Assembly: GCA_018222875.1 (NCBI GenBank)
Contig: JAAEZL010000007.1
Location: 6,037 to 52,067 of the forward strand
Direction: 5' to 3'
From: Algicola sp.
GTDB lineage: Bacteria; Bacteroidota; Bacteroidia; Flavobacteriales; Flavobacteriaceae
Length of the DNA stretch: 46,031 nucleotides
Position numbers and translations under genes: made by a program. Position 1 is the stretch's first letter. Every line of letters begins with the position of its first letter. The notes under the pieces are model-generated. The model did no database searches, had not been told where the DNA came from, and worked only from the letters and a program-made list of their open reading frames with translations. Positions 5,790-16,328 of the stretch are shown piece after piece.

Positions 5790-7712
5790 TTAATCTACGT
5801 TGTCGTGTAAAAATGAATTATTGCTTCTTAATTGAATATCGTCGTTATCATCAGTAGTAACCGAAGTTCTTGAAGCCTTGGTATCTGAAGAATGTTGAGA
5901 TTCTTCCAAATTCACACCTTGCCTTTTATATGCAGGTTCTTTTTCAATATCGTCTATTTTTGCTGTATTGAATTTATAATTAAAATCCTTCATCTTACGT
6001 CTTCGCTCATCAGCTCTCTCCTTAAGTAATTCTGAAATCGGACTGTTCATCGGATCAATTTCTTCTTTTACATCCTCTTCAGCAGCTTCAGATTCAATGG
6101 TCTTTTTTTCAAAAACGATATCGCTCTCAACTTCTGGCTGAACTTTCGTTTTAGTCTCTTCATTAAGAGAAGATTCGTAGGTCATAAAATCGTCAAGTGC
6201 ATATCGCTTTTCTCCTTCTTCATTTGCTTCTGTAACAGGAACGATTTCAATGTGATCTTTCACATCTAAATCTTTAACCTCTTCTTCTAATTCAAACACA
6301 GTTTTTTCATCAACTTCAGGAGTTTCATCTTCTTCCTTACCGAAAGATAATGGCAAATCAAACGTTAATGTAATTTGTTCTTCTTCAACTTCTTCAATGT
6401 TTTCTTCTTTCACTTCCTGAACAGGAGTAATAATGAAGTCCTCTTCATTGGTCTTATGATCTAAAACTTCATCATATACCACATTCATATTTCTGATAAT
6501 ATCAGTCGTCGTAATTAAATCTGTTTCAAAATTTTCAACTACAGCTTCCGTATCGTCTTCATCCATAAGCGTATGCACGACGACGTCTTTAGCTTCCTCA
6601 TCGTTTTCAAGAACGATATCTGGTGTAATGATTGCCGGATCACTTTCCTTTACATGCACATCATTTCTGTCATCTTCCAAGGCATGAATAACTTTAGTTT
6701 GTTCTGTATTAGAAATCTCGTGTTGTTGATCTATATCGAAACCAGTAGCGATAATTGTCACAGAAATAGACTCCTCTAAAGAGTCATCTTCACCAACACC
6801 CATAATAATATTTGCACCATGACCGGCTTCGTTTTGAATATGGTCATTTATTTCTCCTATTTCATCAATAGTAATTTCCTGAGAACCAGAAACGATAAGC
6901 AACAATACGTTTTTAGCTCCGGTAATTTTATTGTCATTTAATAATGGTGAGTCTAGTGCTTTCATAATGGCTTCCTGAGCTCTGGTTTTACCCGAAGCTG
7001 TTGAAGATCCCATAATGGCAGTTCCACTATTACTCAATACTGTTTTAGCATCACGTAAATCAATATTTTGAGTATAATGATGCGTAATCACTTCGGCAAT
7101 ACCACGTGACGCAGTTGAAAGTACCTCATCTGCTTTAGAGAACCCAGCTTTAAAGCCTAAGTTACCATAAACTTCACGAAGTTTATTATTGTTTATGACC
7201 ACTAAAGAATCGACATGCCCACGAAGGGTTTCAATACCTTTTTGCGCTTGTTCATTTCTTGTTTTACCTTCAAACTGAAATGGCATGGTTACAATACCAA
7301 CCGTTAGGATATCCATCTCTTTAGAAAGTTTTGCAATGATTGGTGCAGCTCCAGTTCCTGTACCTCCACCCATTCCTGCAGTGATGAAAACCATTTTTGT
7401 ATTTGTACCTAACATACGCCTTAAATCTTCAAGACTTTCAACGGCTGCTTGTTCTCCTACATCAGGATTTGCTCCTGCTCCTAAACCTTCGGTTAGATTA
7501 ACTCCTAATTGGATCTTGTTTGGGACTCCACTATTTTGTAGTGCTTGGGCATCAGTATTACAAATCACGAAGTCAACACCTTTAATCCCTTGTTGAAACA
7601 TGTGATTAATGGCATTACTTCCTCCTCCACCAACTCCAATCACTTTGATGACGTTTGATTGGTTTTTTGGTAAATCGAATGCAATATCGCCTAATTCAAT
7701 GTTGTTGCTCAT
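5790..7712 (-). CDS. ftsZ: Cell division protein FtsZ
   Basis: FtsZ is the tubulin-like GTPase that forms the division ring. The protein has 640 residues: a GTPase core in about residues 15-325 with GVGGGGSNA near residue 27, the tubulin signature GGGTGTG at 115-121 and the T7-loop region NIDLRDAKTVLSNSGTAIMG. A linker of roughly 300 residues follows, very rich in Glu and Asp with several basic patches, and the protein ends SNNSFLHDNVD. E. coli FtsZ has 383 residues; the long acidic linker is usual in Bacteroidota. The start ATG at 7712 gives the normal MSNN-type N-terminus. It is the last gene of the operon, 65 bases after ftsA and ahead of a strong terminator. Confidence 0.98.
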   Translation of the reverse strand: MSNNIELGDIAFDLPKNQSNVIKVIGVGGGGSNAINHMFQQGIKGVDFVICNTDAQALQNSGVPNKIQLGVNLTEGLGAGANPDVGEQAAVESLEDLRRMLGTNTKMVFITAGMGGGTGTGAAPIIAKLSKEMDILTVGIVTMPFQFEGKTRNEQAQKGIETLRGHVDSLVVINNNKLREVYGNLGFKAGFSKADEVLSTASRGIAEVITHHYTQNIDLRDAKTVLSNSGTAIMGSSTASGKTRAQEAIMKALDSPLLNDNKITGAKNVLLLIVSGSQEITIDEIGEINDHIQNEAGHGANIIMGVGEDDSLEESISVTIIATGFDIDQQHEISNTEQTKVIHALEDDRNDVHVKESDPAIITPDIVLENDEEAKDVVVHTLMDEDDTEAVVENFETDLITTTDIIRNMNVVYDEVLDHKTNEEDFIITPVQEVKEENIEEVEEEQITLTFDLPLSFGKEEDETPEVDEKTVFELEEEVKDLDVKDHIEIVPVTEANEEGEKRYALDDFMTYESSLNEETKTKVQPEVESDIVFEKKTIESEAAEEDVKEEIDPMNSPISELLKERADERRRKMKDFNYKFNTAKIDDIEKEPAYKRQGVNLEESQHSSDTKASRTSVTTDDNDDIQLRSNNSFLHDNVD

Positions 7713-7777
7713 AAATATTCTTTTTACTGGTTGTTGTTTTGTACTTAATATGTTTTATTCAATAGATTTAATTCTCT

Positions 7778-9109
7778 TTACTCAGCGTTATCTAAAAAAT
7801 CTTTGACACGCTCAGTTAATTTATCTAAGAACGATTTACGCTCTTTCTTTGGCTGTGGAATGTGTTCTTCTTGAGTTGTCGATTCTTCAGAATGCTCTTC
7901 ACTAGCGAGCTCCAATTCTTCAACTTCCTTTTCAACACGTTTGCGTTCCTGGCGTTTTAAACCATCCATTACCAATCCAACAGCTGTTGCAAATAACGGA
8001 CTAGCGATATCATCATCACTATTTCCTGCTAAATGCTCATTAGGATAACCTATTCTGGTATCCATTCCTGTTATGTATTCAACCAATTGCTTTAAGTGTT
8101 TTAACTGGCTTCCTCCTCCTGTTAATACAATACCTGCAATTAATTTCTTCTTTTGTTCTTCGTGACCATAATTCTTGATCTCCACATAAACCTGCTCAAC
8201 AATTTCCACAACCCTTGCGTGTATAATTTTGGACAAGTTTTTCAACGTGATTTCTTTAGGCTCACGACCACGTAATCCGGGAATTGACACAATTTCATTG
8301 TCTTTATTTTCTCCTGGCCAGGCTGAACCAAATTTTACCTTTAGTAATTCTGCCTGTTTTTCAATGATTGAACATCCTTCTTTAATATCTTCAGTAACCA
8401 CATTTCCTCCAAAAGGAATCACTGCTGTATGACGAATAATTCCATCTTTAAAGACAGCCAAATCGGTTGTTCCTCCACCTATATCAATTAAAGCAACACC
8501 TGCTTCTTTTTCTTCCTGACTCAATACTGCATTTGCTGATGCTAGAGGCTCTAAGGTGATGCCTTCAAGCTCTAAACCTGAACTTTTAACACAGCGACCA
8601 ATATTTCTGATGGACGACACCTGTCCGACAACCACATGAAAATTTGCTTCTAATCGTCCGCCATACATTCCTATAGGTTCTTTGATTTCTGGCTGACCAT
8701 CAATTTTATATTCTTGTGGTAACACGTGAATGATTTCTTCACCAGGCAACATAACCAGTTTATGTACTTGGTTAATTAACCTGTCAATATCATCTTCATC
8801 AATTACTAATTCAGAATTAGCTCTGGTGATATAGTCACTATGTTGTAAACTTCTGATGTGCTGACCAGCGATGCCAACGGTTACATCTTCTATTTTTAAT
8901 CCAGCCTCAGCTTCTGCTTCTTGTACTGCTTGCTGAATGGATTGTATGGTTTGTGTAATATTATTAACGACACCTCTGTGTACACCTAAGCTTTTGGACT
9001 TACCAATACCCAAAATTTCTGCCTTCCCATATTCGTTCTTACGACCAATCATTGCCACAATTTTTGTGGTTCCGATGTCTAATCCTACTGAAATTTTACT
9101 ATTCTCCAT
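7778..9109 (-). CDS. ftsA: Cell division protein FtsA
   Basis: FtsA is the actin-like ATPase that tethers FtsZ to the membrane and recruits later division proteins. The protein has 443 residues. Phosphate-binding motifs GLDIGTTKI near the N-terminus and ALIDIGGGTTDLAVF in the middle mark the actin fold, and GIVLTGGGSQLKHL is the adenosine motif. After a charged Glu-rich linker the C-terminus (KSFLDKLTERVKDFLDNAE) is an amphipathic helix that fits the membrane-targeting sequence. It starts 3 bases after the ftsQ stop. Confidence 0.98.
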   Translation of the reverse strand: MENSKISVGLDIGTTKIVAMIGRKNEYGKAEILGIGKSKSLGVHRGVVNNITQTIQSIQQAVQEAEAEAGLKIEDVTVGIAGQHIRSLQHSDYITRANSELVIDEDDIDRLINQVHKLVMLPGEEIIHVLPQEYKIDGQPEIKEPIGMYGGRLEANFHVVVGQVSSIRNIGRCVKSSGLELEGITLEPLASANAVLSQEEKEAGVALIDIGGGTTDLAVFKDGIIRHTAVIPFGGNVVTEDIKEGCSIIEKQAELLKVKFGSAWPGENKDNEIVSIPGLRGREPKEITLKNLSKIIHARVVEIVEQVYVEIKNYGHEEQKKKLIAGIVLTGGGSQLKHLKQLVEYITGMDTRIGYPNEHLAGNSDDDIASPLFATAVGLVMDGLKRQERKRVEKEVEELELASEEHSEESTTQEEHIPQPKKERKSFLDKLTERVKDFLDNAE

Positions 9110-9112
9110 TAC

Positions 9113-9832
9113 TTATTTTTTGGTGCAAATAACTTGCTTATCAAACTTTAAATTCACTACGCTATAATTGTCTAACATTTTGTCTTTCATTGCTTTTAAA
9201 TAAAACGCCTTAAGATTATTTATTTTTTTATCTAGCAGATTTAAACTTCCTAAATGGACTTTAAAATCGGCATTACGTAATCTTAAATCGATGGACTGAT
9301 CTTCATTTTGATGAATTTCAACCACATGTTTTTTTAAAAACTCATCCACTTTAACTTTTTGGGCTACGGTGAATACATTTGACAAGTTATTTTTTTCAAT
9401 TGCTCCTGTTACTAAAGGTACACGTGCTGTGTAATTTGTTGATAAAGGCATATAAGATCCTTGATCATCGATGTAATAGGACGCATTTGTACTTACTCTT
9501 GCTATAGGTTTTTTTTGTTCAATACTTGCAGTGATTGAGCCATCAACACTCATAAACACTTGCGCTTTCTTAATCATTGGGTTGGAGTTCAGGGCAGTTT
9601 CCAACGCGTTCAAATCTATAATATCTTTAGGCTTATTCGTAACACTCTCCTGATTTTGTATTAACAATTTACTAACAGTCTCATGAGTTACAAACAGATT
9701 ATCACTTCCCACAAATTGAATCATCGGAGCACTTACGGTTCGGCTTGAATTTCTAATCGATGAAAATGCGAATAAGAACCCAACAAGCAGCACCAATAAA
9801 AAGACCTTTATGTAATTATAATTAACTCGCAA
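9113..9832 (-). CDS. ftsQ: Cell division protein FtsQ
   Basis: The protein has 239 residues: a short cytoplasmic start, one membrane helix (VFLLVLLVGFLFAFSS, about residues 10-25), then a periplasmic part with the FtsQ/DivIB pattern, including a predicted POTRA segment (NPMIKKAQVFMSVDGSITAS, then KPIARV) and YYIDDQGSYMPL. FtsQ links the early ring to the septal synthase FtsW-FtsI through FtsL. Its sequence is poorly conserved between phyla, and position between murC and ftsA supports the name strongly. It overlaps murC by 11 bases, so translational coupling is likely. Confidence 0.93.
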   Translation of the reverse strand: MRVNYNYIKVFLLVLLVGFLFAFSSIRNSSRTVSAPMIQFVGSDNLFVTHETVSKLLIQNQESVTNKPKDIIDLNALETALNSNPMIKKAQVFMSVDGSITASIEQKKPIARVSTNASYYIDDQGSYMPLSTNYTARVPLVTGAIEKNNLSNVFTVAQKVKVDEFLKKHVVEIHQNEDQSIDLRLRNADFKVHLGSLNLLDKKINNLKAFYLKAMKDKMLDNYSVVNLKFDKQVICTKK

Positions 9833-11174
9833 CGCTTAATGCTTCTTTAATATGTTTAACTTCTTCTCCAATATCTCCAGCTCCTATAGTTAATACGACA
9901 TGTGCTGAAGATGCTTTTATATGTTGAATTAATTCTGATTTCTGAATTAATGACTTGTTTGTATTATCAATCTTATTTAGTAACCATTCTGAAGTGATTC
10001 CTTCAATTGGTAACTCTCTGGCAGGATATATATCCAACAAAACGATCTCATCAAAGCGAGATAAACTTTTGGCAAAATCATCTCCAAAATCTTTAGTTCT
10101 ACTGAATAAATGTGGCTGAAAAATAGCAAGTACTTTTTTACCTGGATACATTTCTCTAACCGCCTGATGTACCGCATTGATCTCTTCAGGATGATGTGCA
10201 TAATCATCAATAAACACTAAATTTTCGCTTTTAATCTGATAGGTAAATCTGCGTTTCACACCTTTGTACGATGCTAACGCTTTGGCGAGCTGTGGTTTAG
10301 GGATTCCGTATTCTACAGTCATCGCCAAGGCAATTAAAGCATTCGACAGATTGTGTCTACCAGGTAGGCTAAATTTAAAATCTTCGAGTAGTGCATTTGG
10401 TGTTTTAACATCAAATACATAGCTACCATTTACTATTTTTATGTTTTGAACGGAATAATCTGAATCGTCTTCGATGCCATAAGTAATCCCTTTTACTGGC
10501 AATCCGTTTTTCACGAATAATTTTCCGTTTGGTTTTATTTTTTTTGAAAAATCCTCAAAGGATTTTACCAATTCTGAAGCATCACCATAAATATCTAAGT
10601 GATCTGCATCCATTGAAGTGATGCAGGCAAAATCTGGTGAAAGTGTTAAAAACGAACGATCAAATTCGTCGGCTTCAACAACGGTTACATCAGTTCCATT
10701 CAGAATAAGATTAGAGTTGTAATTTTCGCTAATTCCGCCTAAAAATGCCGTTACTTTAACATTACAGGCATTGAGCAAATGACCCAAAATACTTGTCGTA
10801 GTTGTTTTACCATGAGTTCCTGCAACAGCCATGCAAAATGTTTGTTTTGTAATTTCACCTAAAACAGTCGAACGCTTTAAAACCTTAAAGTCATTCGACA
10901 TGAAATAATTTAATTCGCTATGATCTTTTGGAATTGCAGGTGTGTAAACGACAAGTGTATGTTCTTTACTTAAAAAAGGAGCTTCGATTAGACTGATATT
11001 ATCTTCAAAATGAATAGAAATTCCTAAATCTTCAAGAACTACTGTGATATCCGTTTTGGTTTTGTCATAACCAGCAACGTTCATATCATTCGCCACAAAA
11101 TAACGTGCTAAGGCACTCATGCCAATGCCTCCAATGCCTATAAAATAAACGTTATTTATCTGGTTCAAATTCAT
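9822..11174 (-). CDS. murC: UDP-N-acetylmuramate--L-alanine ligase
   Basis: MurC adds L-Ala to UDP-MurNAc, the first amino acid of the peptidoglycan stem. The protein has 450 residues. It shows the N-terminal Rossmann motif GIGGIGMSALA, the ATP-binding GTHGKTTTTS, the middle-domain VVEADEFDRSF, and the C-terminal DDYAHHPEEI and FQPHLFSRT typical of MurC rather than MurD or MurE. ATG 11174 is followed by the expected MNLNQINNVYFIGIGG. It overlaps ftsQ and is separated from murG by 79 bases holding a palindromic repeat. Confidence 0.98.
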   Translation of the reverse strand: MNLNQINNVYFIGIGGIGMSALARYFVANDMNVAGYDKTKTDITVVLEDLGISIHFEDNISLIEAPFLSKEHTLVVYTPAIPKDHSELNYFMSNDFKVLKRSTVLGEITKQTFCMAVAGTHGKTTTTSILGHLLNACNVKVTAFLGGISENYNSNLILNGTDVTVVEADEFDRSFLTLSPDFACITSMDADHLDIYGDASELVKSFEDFSKKIKPNGKLFVKNGLPVKGITYGIEDDSDYSVQNIKIVNGSYVFDVKTPNALLEDFKFSLPGRHNLSNALIALAMTVEYGIPKPQLAKALASYKGVKRRFTYQIKSENLVFIDDYAHHPEEINAVHQAVREMYPGKKVLAIFQPHLFSRTKDFGDDFAKSLSRFDEIVLLDIYPARELPIEGITSEWLLNKIDNTNKSLIQKSELIQHIKASSAHVVLTIGAGDIGEEVKHIKEALSVAS

Positions 11175-11219
11175 TTCTTATTTCTGCTAAAGCAAAGCTT
11201 ATTATTTATTTTTCTTTAT

Positions 11220-11247
11220 GGATTCCACATCAAGTGCGGAATGACAC
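11220..11247. repeat. 26-28 bp palindromic repeat, copy A (murG-murC junction)
   Basis: The core ATTCC...GGAAT with flanking GTCATTC on the opposite strand fits the pattern GTCATTCyG-N4-TGAT-N-CrGAATC seen at four places in this window. Here it reads GGATTCCACATCAAGTGCGG then AATGACAC. It lies in the short gap between two operon genes. Confidence 0.7.
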
Positions 11248-11253
11248 ATAGTT

Positions 11254-12357
11254 TTAATTTTTATTCTTATTCAGAAGCTTTTCCACTTCGTCTGCTATAT
11301 CATTTGTGGCATTTACTAATGCCAATCCTTTAATATTTTTACTTAAAACCTCTCTTTTTTCTCTGGAATTCAGCAATTCTGAAAACACATTTTCAAATTG
11401 ACCATCTAAATCACTTTCTTTAATCAAAACAGCTGCATCCTTATCAGCAACAGCCTTTGCATTTTTAGTTTGATGATCTTCAGCTACATTAGGCGACGGA
11501 ATAAAAATAACCGGCTTTCCAACGACACAAAGTTCAGATACAGAACTTGCTCCAGCTCTCGAAATAATAATATCTGCAGCTGCATAAGCCATATCCATAG
11601 TGTTTAAAAAGGCATGCACCTGAATGTGATCTAATTTGTTGTACTGCTTATAATGTTGATAGTATAACTTACCACACTGCCAAATCAACTGCACATTAAG
11701 TGACTTAAAATAGTCCAGCTTACTTTCTATGAGTTCATTGATTCGTCTCGCACCTAAACTTCCGCCTAAAACCAGAAGTGTATGCTTGCTATGAATTAAT
11801 GTAAATGCGTCTTTTCCCTGTATATGCTTGTGTTCAACATCCAACAAATCTTTACGAATCGGGTTTCCTGTTAGTATGATTTTTTCTTTTGGAAAGAATT
11901 TTTCTAAGCCTTCATAAGCCACACAAATGGTATTTACTGTTTTACCCAAAAGTTTATTCGTAATTCCAGGATATGAATTTTGCTCCTGAATTAAACTGGG
12001 AATTCCTTTTGAAGATGCTACTTTCAATAATGGTCCACTTGCAAAACCTCCTGTTCCGATGGCGACATCAGGTTTAAATGTATTGATGATTTTTCTTGAT
12101 TTTAATAAGCTTGCTATTAATTTGAATGGGAACATCAAATTTTTCAAAGTCAGCTTACGCTGAAGTCCGGAAATCCATAAGCCTTCAATTTTATAACCAG
12201 CCTGAGGCACTTTTTCCATTTCCATACGATCGGAAGCTCCAACAAATAAAAACTCTGCATCTGGAAAACGAGATTTCAATTCATTTGCAATAGCAATCGC
12301 AGGATAGATATGACCTCCTGTTCCTCCTCCAGACAATATGATTTTATAGTTACTCAT
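11254..12357 (-). CDS. murG: UDP-GlcNAc--lipid I N-acetylglucosaminyltransferase MurG
   Basis: MurG converts lipid I to lipid II on the cytoplasmic membrane face. The protein has 367 residues with the GT28 hallmarks: [11 protein letters not shown] at residues 10-20, GTGGFASGP, the central [13 protein letters not shown], and the nucleotide-sugar site [11 protein letters not shown], followed by [14 protein letters not shown]. Its ATG overlaps the ftsW stop by one base (TAATG), so translation is probably coupled. Confidence 0.98.
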   Translation of the reverse strand: MSNYKIILSGGGTGGHIYPAIAIANELKSRFPDAEFLFVGASDRMEMEKVPQAGYKIEGLWISGLQRKLTLKNLMFPFKLIASLLKSRKIINTFKPDVAIGTGGFASGPLLKVASSKGIPSLIQEQNSYPGITNKLLGKTVNTICVAYEGLEKFFPKEKIILTGNPIRKDLLDVEHKHIQGKDAFTLIHSKHTLLVLGGSLGARRINELIESKLDYFKSLNVQLIWQCGKLYYQHYKQYNKLDHIQVHAFLNTMDMAYAAADIIISRAGASSVSELCVVGKPVIFIPSPNVAEDHQTKNAKAVADKDAAVLIKESDLDGQFENVFSELLNSREKREVLSKNIKGLALVNATNDIADEVEKLLNKNKN

Positions 12358-13550
12358 TAAATAGTTTCACTTAATATTTCAAGTGGATTATCTTCATTAA
12401 TTTCTTGTTCTTTTATTTCTTCACGTTTTGCACTTACACTTAATACAATTCCGATAGCCAGGCAAGTCATCCAGATTGATGTTCCTCCACTACTAATTAG
12501 TGGTAATGTTTGTCCGGTAACCGGAAATAACTCAACTGCAACAGCCATGTTTATCAGAGCCTGAAAAACGATTGGCAGTCCGACACCCAAGACTAATAAT
12601 TTCCCAAAAACGGTATCAGATTTTTGAGATACGATGACTATTCTAAACAATAACCAGGAATACATCACGAGTAAAAACAGGCCACCAATTAATCCGTATT
12701 CTTCAATAATAATGGCGAAAATAAAATCTGATGAGGATTGTGGTAAAAAGTTCTTTTGCACACTTTTTCCTGGTCCTACACCTTGAATTCCGCCAGAGGC
12801 AATCGCTATTTTAGCTTTTTCAATTTGATAATCAGCTTCCGTATCTTCTCCGTTTGAAAAATTTTCAATTCGGCTCATCCAGGTATCGACACGATTTGGC
12901 ATGGCATCAGGAAAAGCTTTTGCCACCAATATAAAAAGCGACAGTGCAATGATTCCTGTTCCTATAATCACTGCTAGATATTTAATAGGATAGCCTCCAA
13001 TAAACGCTAACATCATTACCATTAGGAACATAATCGCTGTTGTGGAAAAATTAGCAGGTAAAATAAGTATCAGCACAAAAAACACAGGTGTCCAAAGCGG
13101 TAATAAGGTTTCTTTAAAAGATACATTACGATCTTGAATTTTAGATAAATATCGTGCTACATAAACCATTAACACAACAGCTGCAAGGGTTGACGTTTGG
13201 AATGACATACCCACGAACGGTATTTGAATCCATCGGCTTGCATTGGCTCCGTCAATAGTTGTTCCCTGAAGCATTGTCACAATAAGCAACACCAAGACTA
13301 TTGGAATCATGACCATTGACAATCCTCTGAAATAACGATACGGAATTTTATGAACACCATACATAATTGCAAACCCTAAAAAGAGATGCATGAAATGTTT
13401 GATGAAAAATCCGAAAGTATTCCCTGAACCTCCAACATAAGCTAGATTACTTGCTGCACTATACACAGGAAGGAATGAGAAAATTGCCAGTAACGCAGCA
13501 ATTGCCCAAATTAATCGATCTCCTTTTATGTTTTTAAATAGTGTTTGCAT
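12357..13550 (-). CDS. ftsW: Septal peptidoglycan polymerase FtsW (SEDS family)
   Basis: The protein has 397 residues with about ten membrane helices. SEDS signatures are present: the extracellular loop with [43 protein letters not shown] and the late [16 protein letters not shown]. FtsW polymerises lipid II in the septum together with the transpeptidase FtsI, encoded five genes upstream in this operon. The start ATG at 13550-13548 sits directly against a palindromic repeat that ends in GATGGG, so the repeat forms the ribosome-approach region. Confidence 0.97.
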   Translation of the reverse strand: MQTLFKNIKGDRLIWAIAALLAIFSFLPVYSAASNLAYVGGSGNTFGFFIKHFMHLFLGFAIMYGVHKIPYRYFRGLSMVMIPIVLVLLIVTMLQGTTIDGANASRWIQIPFVGMSFQTSTLAAVVLMVYVARYLSKIQDRNVSFKETLLPLWTPVFFVLILILPANFSTTAIMFLMVMMLAFIGGYPIKYLAVIIGTGIIALSLFILVAKAFPDAMPNRVDTWMSRIENFSNGEDTEADYQIEKAKIAIASGGIQGVGPGKSVQKNFLPQSSSDFIFAIIIEEYGLIGGLFLLVMYSWLLFRIVIVSQKSDTVFGKLLVLGVGLPIVFQALINMAVAVELFPVTGQTLPLISSGGTSIWMTCLAIGIVLSVSAKREEIKEQEINEDNPLEILSETI

Positions 13551-13651
13551 CCCATCTGTCGCTCTGCGACATCTTCCCGTAGGGAAGAGTTATTTAATTT
13601 TATTAAGGTTTTCCTCATCAGTTTCTTCCCCTTGGGAAGATTAAGATGGGA
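13551..13651. repeat. Composite palindromic repeat at the ftsW start, copy 1
   Basis: The outer ends are CCCATCT and AGATGGGA. Inside are GTCGC-TCT-GCGAC, CTTCCC-GTA-GGGAAG and TTCCC-CTT-GGGAA hairpins. The first 39 bases align without gaps to the element in front of ftsL (20151-20189). It fills the whole 103-base gap between murD and ftsW. Confidence 0.8.
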
Positions 13652-13653
13652 TT

Positions 13654-14991
13654 TTATAAATTTCTAACTGCGTTTTTAAATTGGCGACCTCTATCTTCAT
13701 AGTTTTCGAACAAATCAAAACTTGCACATGCAGGTGACAACAATACGTTTTCACCAGCTTCAGCAATTTTATAAGCGATTTTTACAGCTTCACTCATGTA
13801 TTGAGTTTCAACAATGATATCGACCATATTTCCAAAATTCTTCATAAGCTTTTCATTATCTACTCCTAAGCAAATGATAGCTTTTACTTTTTCATTTACA
13901 AACTGAAATAATTCCTGATAATCATTCCCTTTATCTTGTCCGCCAACAATCCATACGGTTGGAGCATCCATACTCTCCAAAGCATAATATGTGGCATTCA
14001 CATTTGTAGCTTTTGAGTCATTAATGTATTGTACTTTATTAATTTTAAGCACATGCTCCAGGCGATGCTCTACGCCTTGAAAATTTTCTAAACTTTCTCG
14101 AATGGTTTGCTTTCTTATTTTTAATAAGTGCGCTACTGTTGAAGCAGCCATTGCGTTTTTAATGTTGTGTTTTCCTTCTAATGCTAAATTTGCTGTTGGC
14201 ATAATTATCTGGTTGTTATCTATTGTTATTTTTATATTGTTTTGATCTAAATACGCGCCATTTTCAATTTTTTTTGTCATTGAAAATGGCAATAATGTGG
14301 ATTGAACAGGATGTTGCTGTAACCAGGATGCGATGACCTTATCATCAGCATCGTAAATGAAATAATCTTCATTTGTCTGGTTTTCAGCTATCTTGAACTT
14401 TGAAGCGATATAATTTTCAAAAACGTAATCATATCGATCTAAATGGTCTGGTGTGATGTTTAGTAAAACGGCAATTTTTGGTTGAAACGTTTCGATGTCA
14501 TCCAACTGAAAACTGCTGACTTCAAGCACATAGTTTGGATAATTTTTTTCTAATATTTGTTTAGCGAAACTATCACCAATATTACCAGCTAACCCAACAC
14601 TTAATTCTTGTTTTAACAGATGATACGTCAAACTAGCAGTAGTAGTTTTACCATTACTACCTGTAATTGCTACCAAAGTGGCATCTGTAAAATTTGATGC
14701 AAATTCTATTTCAGAAACGACCTTAATTCCTTTTGCTCTAATGTCTTTAATTAGTTGTGCTTTATCAGGAATACCTGGACTTTTCATTACTACATCTGCA
14801 TTTAGAATGTTTGCATCTGTATGCTGACCATCTTCAAATTCAATCGCATTATGTATAAGAACTTCTTTGTACTTTTCTTTTATGATTCCTTTGTCTGAAA
14901 CAAAAACGTCATAGCCTTTATCTTTTCCTAAAAGCGCTGTACCAACACCACTTTCTCCTCCTCCAAGTATGACTAATTTTTCTTTCTTCAT
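13654..14991 (-). CDS. murD: UDP-N-acetylmuramoyl-L-alanine--D-glutamate ligase
   Basis: MurD adds D-Glu to UDP-MurNAc-L-Ala. The protein has 445 residues. The N-terminal motif VILGGGESGVGTALL, the ATP site GSNGKTTTASL, LNITPDHLDRY in the middle domain and the C-terminal LLSPACASFDLF with FENYEDRGRQF are diagnostic for MurD. The start ATG 14991 gives MKKEKLVILGGG. It is flanked on both sides by junctions filled with palindromic repeats. Confidence 0.98.
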   Translation of the reverse strand: MKKEKLVILGGGESGVGTALLGKDKGYDVFVSDKGIIKEKYKEVLIHNAIEFEDGQHTDANILNADVVMKSPGIPDKAQLIKDIRAKGIKVVSEIEFASNFTDATLVAITGSNGKTTTASLTYHLLKQELSVGLAGNIGDSFAKQILEKNYPNYVLEVSSFQLDDIETFQPKIAVLLNITPDHLDRYDYVFENYIASKFKIAENQTNEDYFIYDADDKVIASWLQQHPVQSTLLPFSMTKKIENGAYLDQNNIKITIDNNQIIMPTANLALEGKHNIKNAMAASTVAHLLKIRKQTIRESLENFQGVEHRLEHVLKINKVQYINDSKATNVNATYYALESMDAPTVWIVGGQDKGNDYQELFQFVNEKVKAIICLGVDNEKLMKNFGNMVDIIVETQYMSEAVKIAYKIAEAGENVLLSPACASFDLFENYEDRGRQFKNAVRNL

Positions 14992-14998
14992 TTATGGT

Positions 14999-15025
14999 GT
15001 CATTCTGCGTTATGATACAGAATCT
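14999..15025. repeat. Palindromic repeat, copy B (murD-mraY junction)
   Basis: It reads GTCATTCTGCGTTATGATAC then AGAATCT. The stem is ATTCTG/CAGAAT. Orientation is opposite to copy C, which lies 14 bases further on, so the two form an inverted pair. Confidence 0.7.
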
Positions 15026-15039
15026 ATTAACTTTCTATT

Positions 15040-15066
15040 GGATTCCGCATCAAGTACGGAATGACA
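15040..15066. repeat. Palindromic repeat, copy C (murD-mraY junction)
   Basis: It reads GGATTCCGCATCAAGTACGG then AATGACA. The stem is ATTCCG/CGGAAT, which differs from copy B at a paired position in both arms, so pairing is kept. Confidence 0.7.
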
Positions 15067-15070
15067 ACAT

Positions 15071-16306
15071 TTATCTTAATTTGAGAGTAACTATGGAGAG
15101 TATTGCCAGAAAAATTCCAACAATCCAAAACCTGGTTACTATTTTACTTTCATGATATCCTGACTTCTGATAATGGTGATGTAGAGGTGACATTTTAAAT
15201 ATGCGACGCCCTTCACCATATTTCTTCCTCGTATATTTGAACCAACTGACCTGCAAAATCACAGATAAGGATTCTGCGAAGAAAATTCCGCAAAGCAGAG
15301 GTATGAGCAATTCCTTTCGAACTGCAATAGCAATTACAGCTATAATTCCTCCAATAGTTAAGCTTCCAGTGTCTCCCATAAATACCTGAGCTGGATATGT
15401 ATTATACCACAAGAACCCAATGAGTGCTCCGACAAATGCTGCAATAAACACCACGAGTTCTCCTAATCTTGGAATAAACATCACATTGAGGTAATCGGAA
15501 AACACAATGTTTCCTGATATAAAAGCGAAAACAGCCAATGCAAATACAATTATTGCAGAACTACCTGCTGCCAGACCATCGATACCATCGGTAAGATTTG
15601 CACCATTTGAAACGGCTGTTACGATAAAAATTACAATAGGAATAAATACCAACCAGGCATAATTTTTATAACCATCTCCCAGCCATGATACCAATGTTGC
15701 ATAATCGAATTCATTGTCTTTTACAAACGGAATGGTTGTTTTTAACGATCTATTTTCTTCAGCAAAAAACTCTCCCGGAGAATTTTGAGTAATTAATTCA
15801 TTGGAGAAATCAGGATTAATTTTTTCTTGCTTAATGGTAACTCCAGGATGGAAATACATAATCGCTCCAACGAAAATTCCTAAACCTACCTGACCTAAAA
15901 CTTTAAATCGTCCTTTTAAACCTTCTTTATCTTTTTTGAATACTTTAATATAATCATCAATAAAGCCTATGAGTCCCATCCAAATGGTGGTTATAATAAG
16001 CATGATCACATATATATTATCTAATCTGGAAAGCAAAAGCACAGGAACCAATGTGGCTATAATGATGATGATTCCTCCCATTGTAGGCGTTCCTGCTTTT
16101 TCAACCTGACCTGCCAAACCTAAATCTCTGACGGTTTCACCAACTTGTTGCTTTTGTAAATATGTAATGATTTTCTTTCCGAAGATGGTAGAGAACAACA
16201 ACGACAAAATAATTGCTAAGGCAGCCCTAAATGTGATAAACTGAAACACACTTGCTCCTGGCAATTGATACTGTTGTTCTAAATATTCGAATAGATAATA
16301 TAACAT
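15071..16306 (-). CDS. mraY: Phospho-N-acetylmuramoyl-pentapeptide-transferase MraY
   Basis: MraY transfers phospho-MurNAc-pentapeptide to undecaprenyl phosphate, making lipid I. The protein has 411 residues and about ten membrane helices. Catalytic and substrate motifs are intact: [10 protein letters not shown], the Asp-Asp in GFIDDYIKV followed by [30 protein letters not shown] and [11 protein letters not shown]. It is about 50 residues longer than the 360-residue E. coli enzyme. The extra part is a polar periplasmic insert (about residues 160-205, with [14 protein letters not shown]), as seen in other Bacteroidota. Confidence 0.98.
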   Translation of the reverse strand: MLYYLFEYLEQQYQLPGASVFQFITFRAALAIILSLLFSTIFGKKIITYLQKQQVGETVRDLGLAGQVEKAGTPTMGGIIIIIATLVPVLLLSRLDNIYVIMLIITTIWMGLIGFIDDYIKVFKKDKEGLKGRFKVLGQVGLGIFVGAIMYFHPGVTIKQEKINPDFSNELITQNSPGEFFAEENRSLKTTIPFVKDNEFDYATLVSWLGDGYKNYAWLVFIPIVIFIVTAVSNGANLTDGIDGLAAGSSAIIVFALAVFAFISGNIVFSDYLNVMFIPRLGELVVFIAAFVGALIGFLWYNTYPAQVFMGDTGSLTIGGIIAVIAIAVRKELLIPLLCGIFFAESLSVILQVSWFKYTRKKYGEGRRIFKMSPLHHHYQKSGYHESKIVTRFWIVGIFLAILSIVTLKLR

Positions 16307-16328
16307 TGGTTAATTCACTTTTTTACAT

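Noticed and set aside
7285-7596. Open frame of 103 codons on the plus strand opposite ftsZ
   Set aside because: It is the mirror of the conserved FtsZ GTPase core; its Pro/Val-rich text has no family features. Other opposite-strand frames in the dcw operon are likewise shadows.
5196-7712. YqeY-type gene as the last gene of the dcw operon
   Set aside because: A strong hairpin with a T run lies between ftsZ and this gene, so at most readthrough would reach it.
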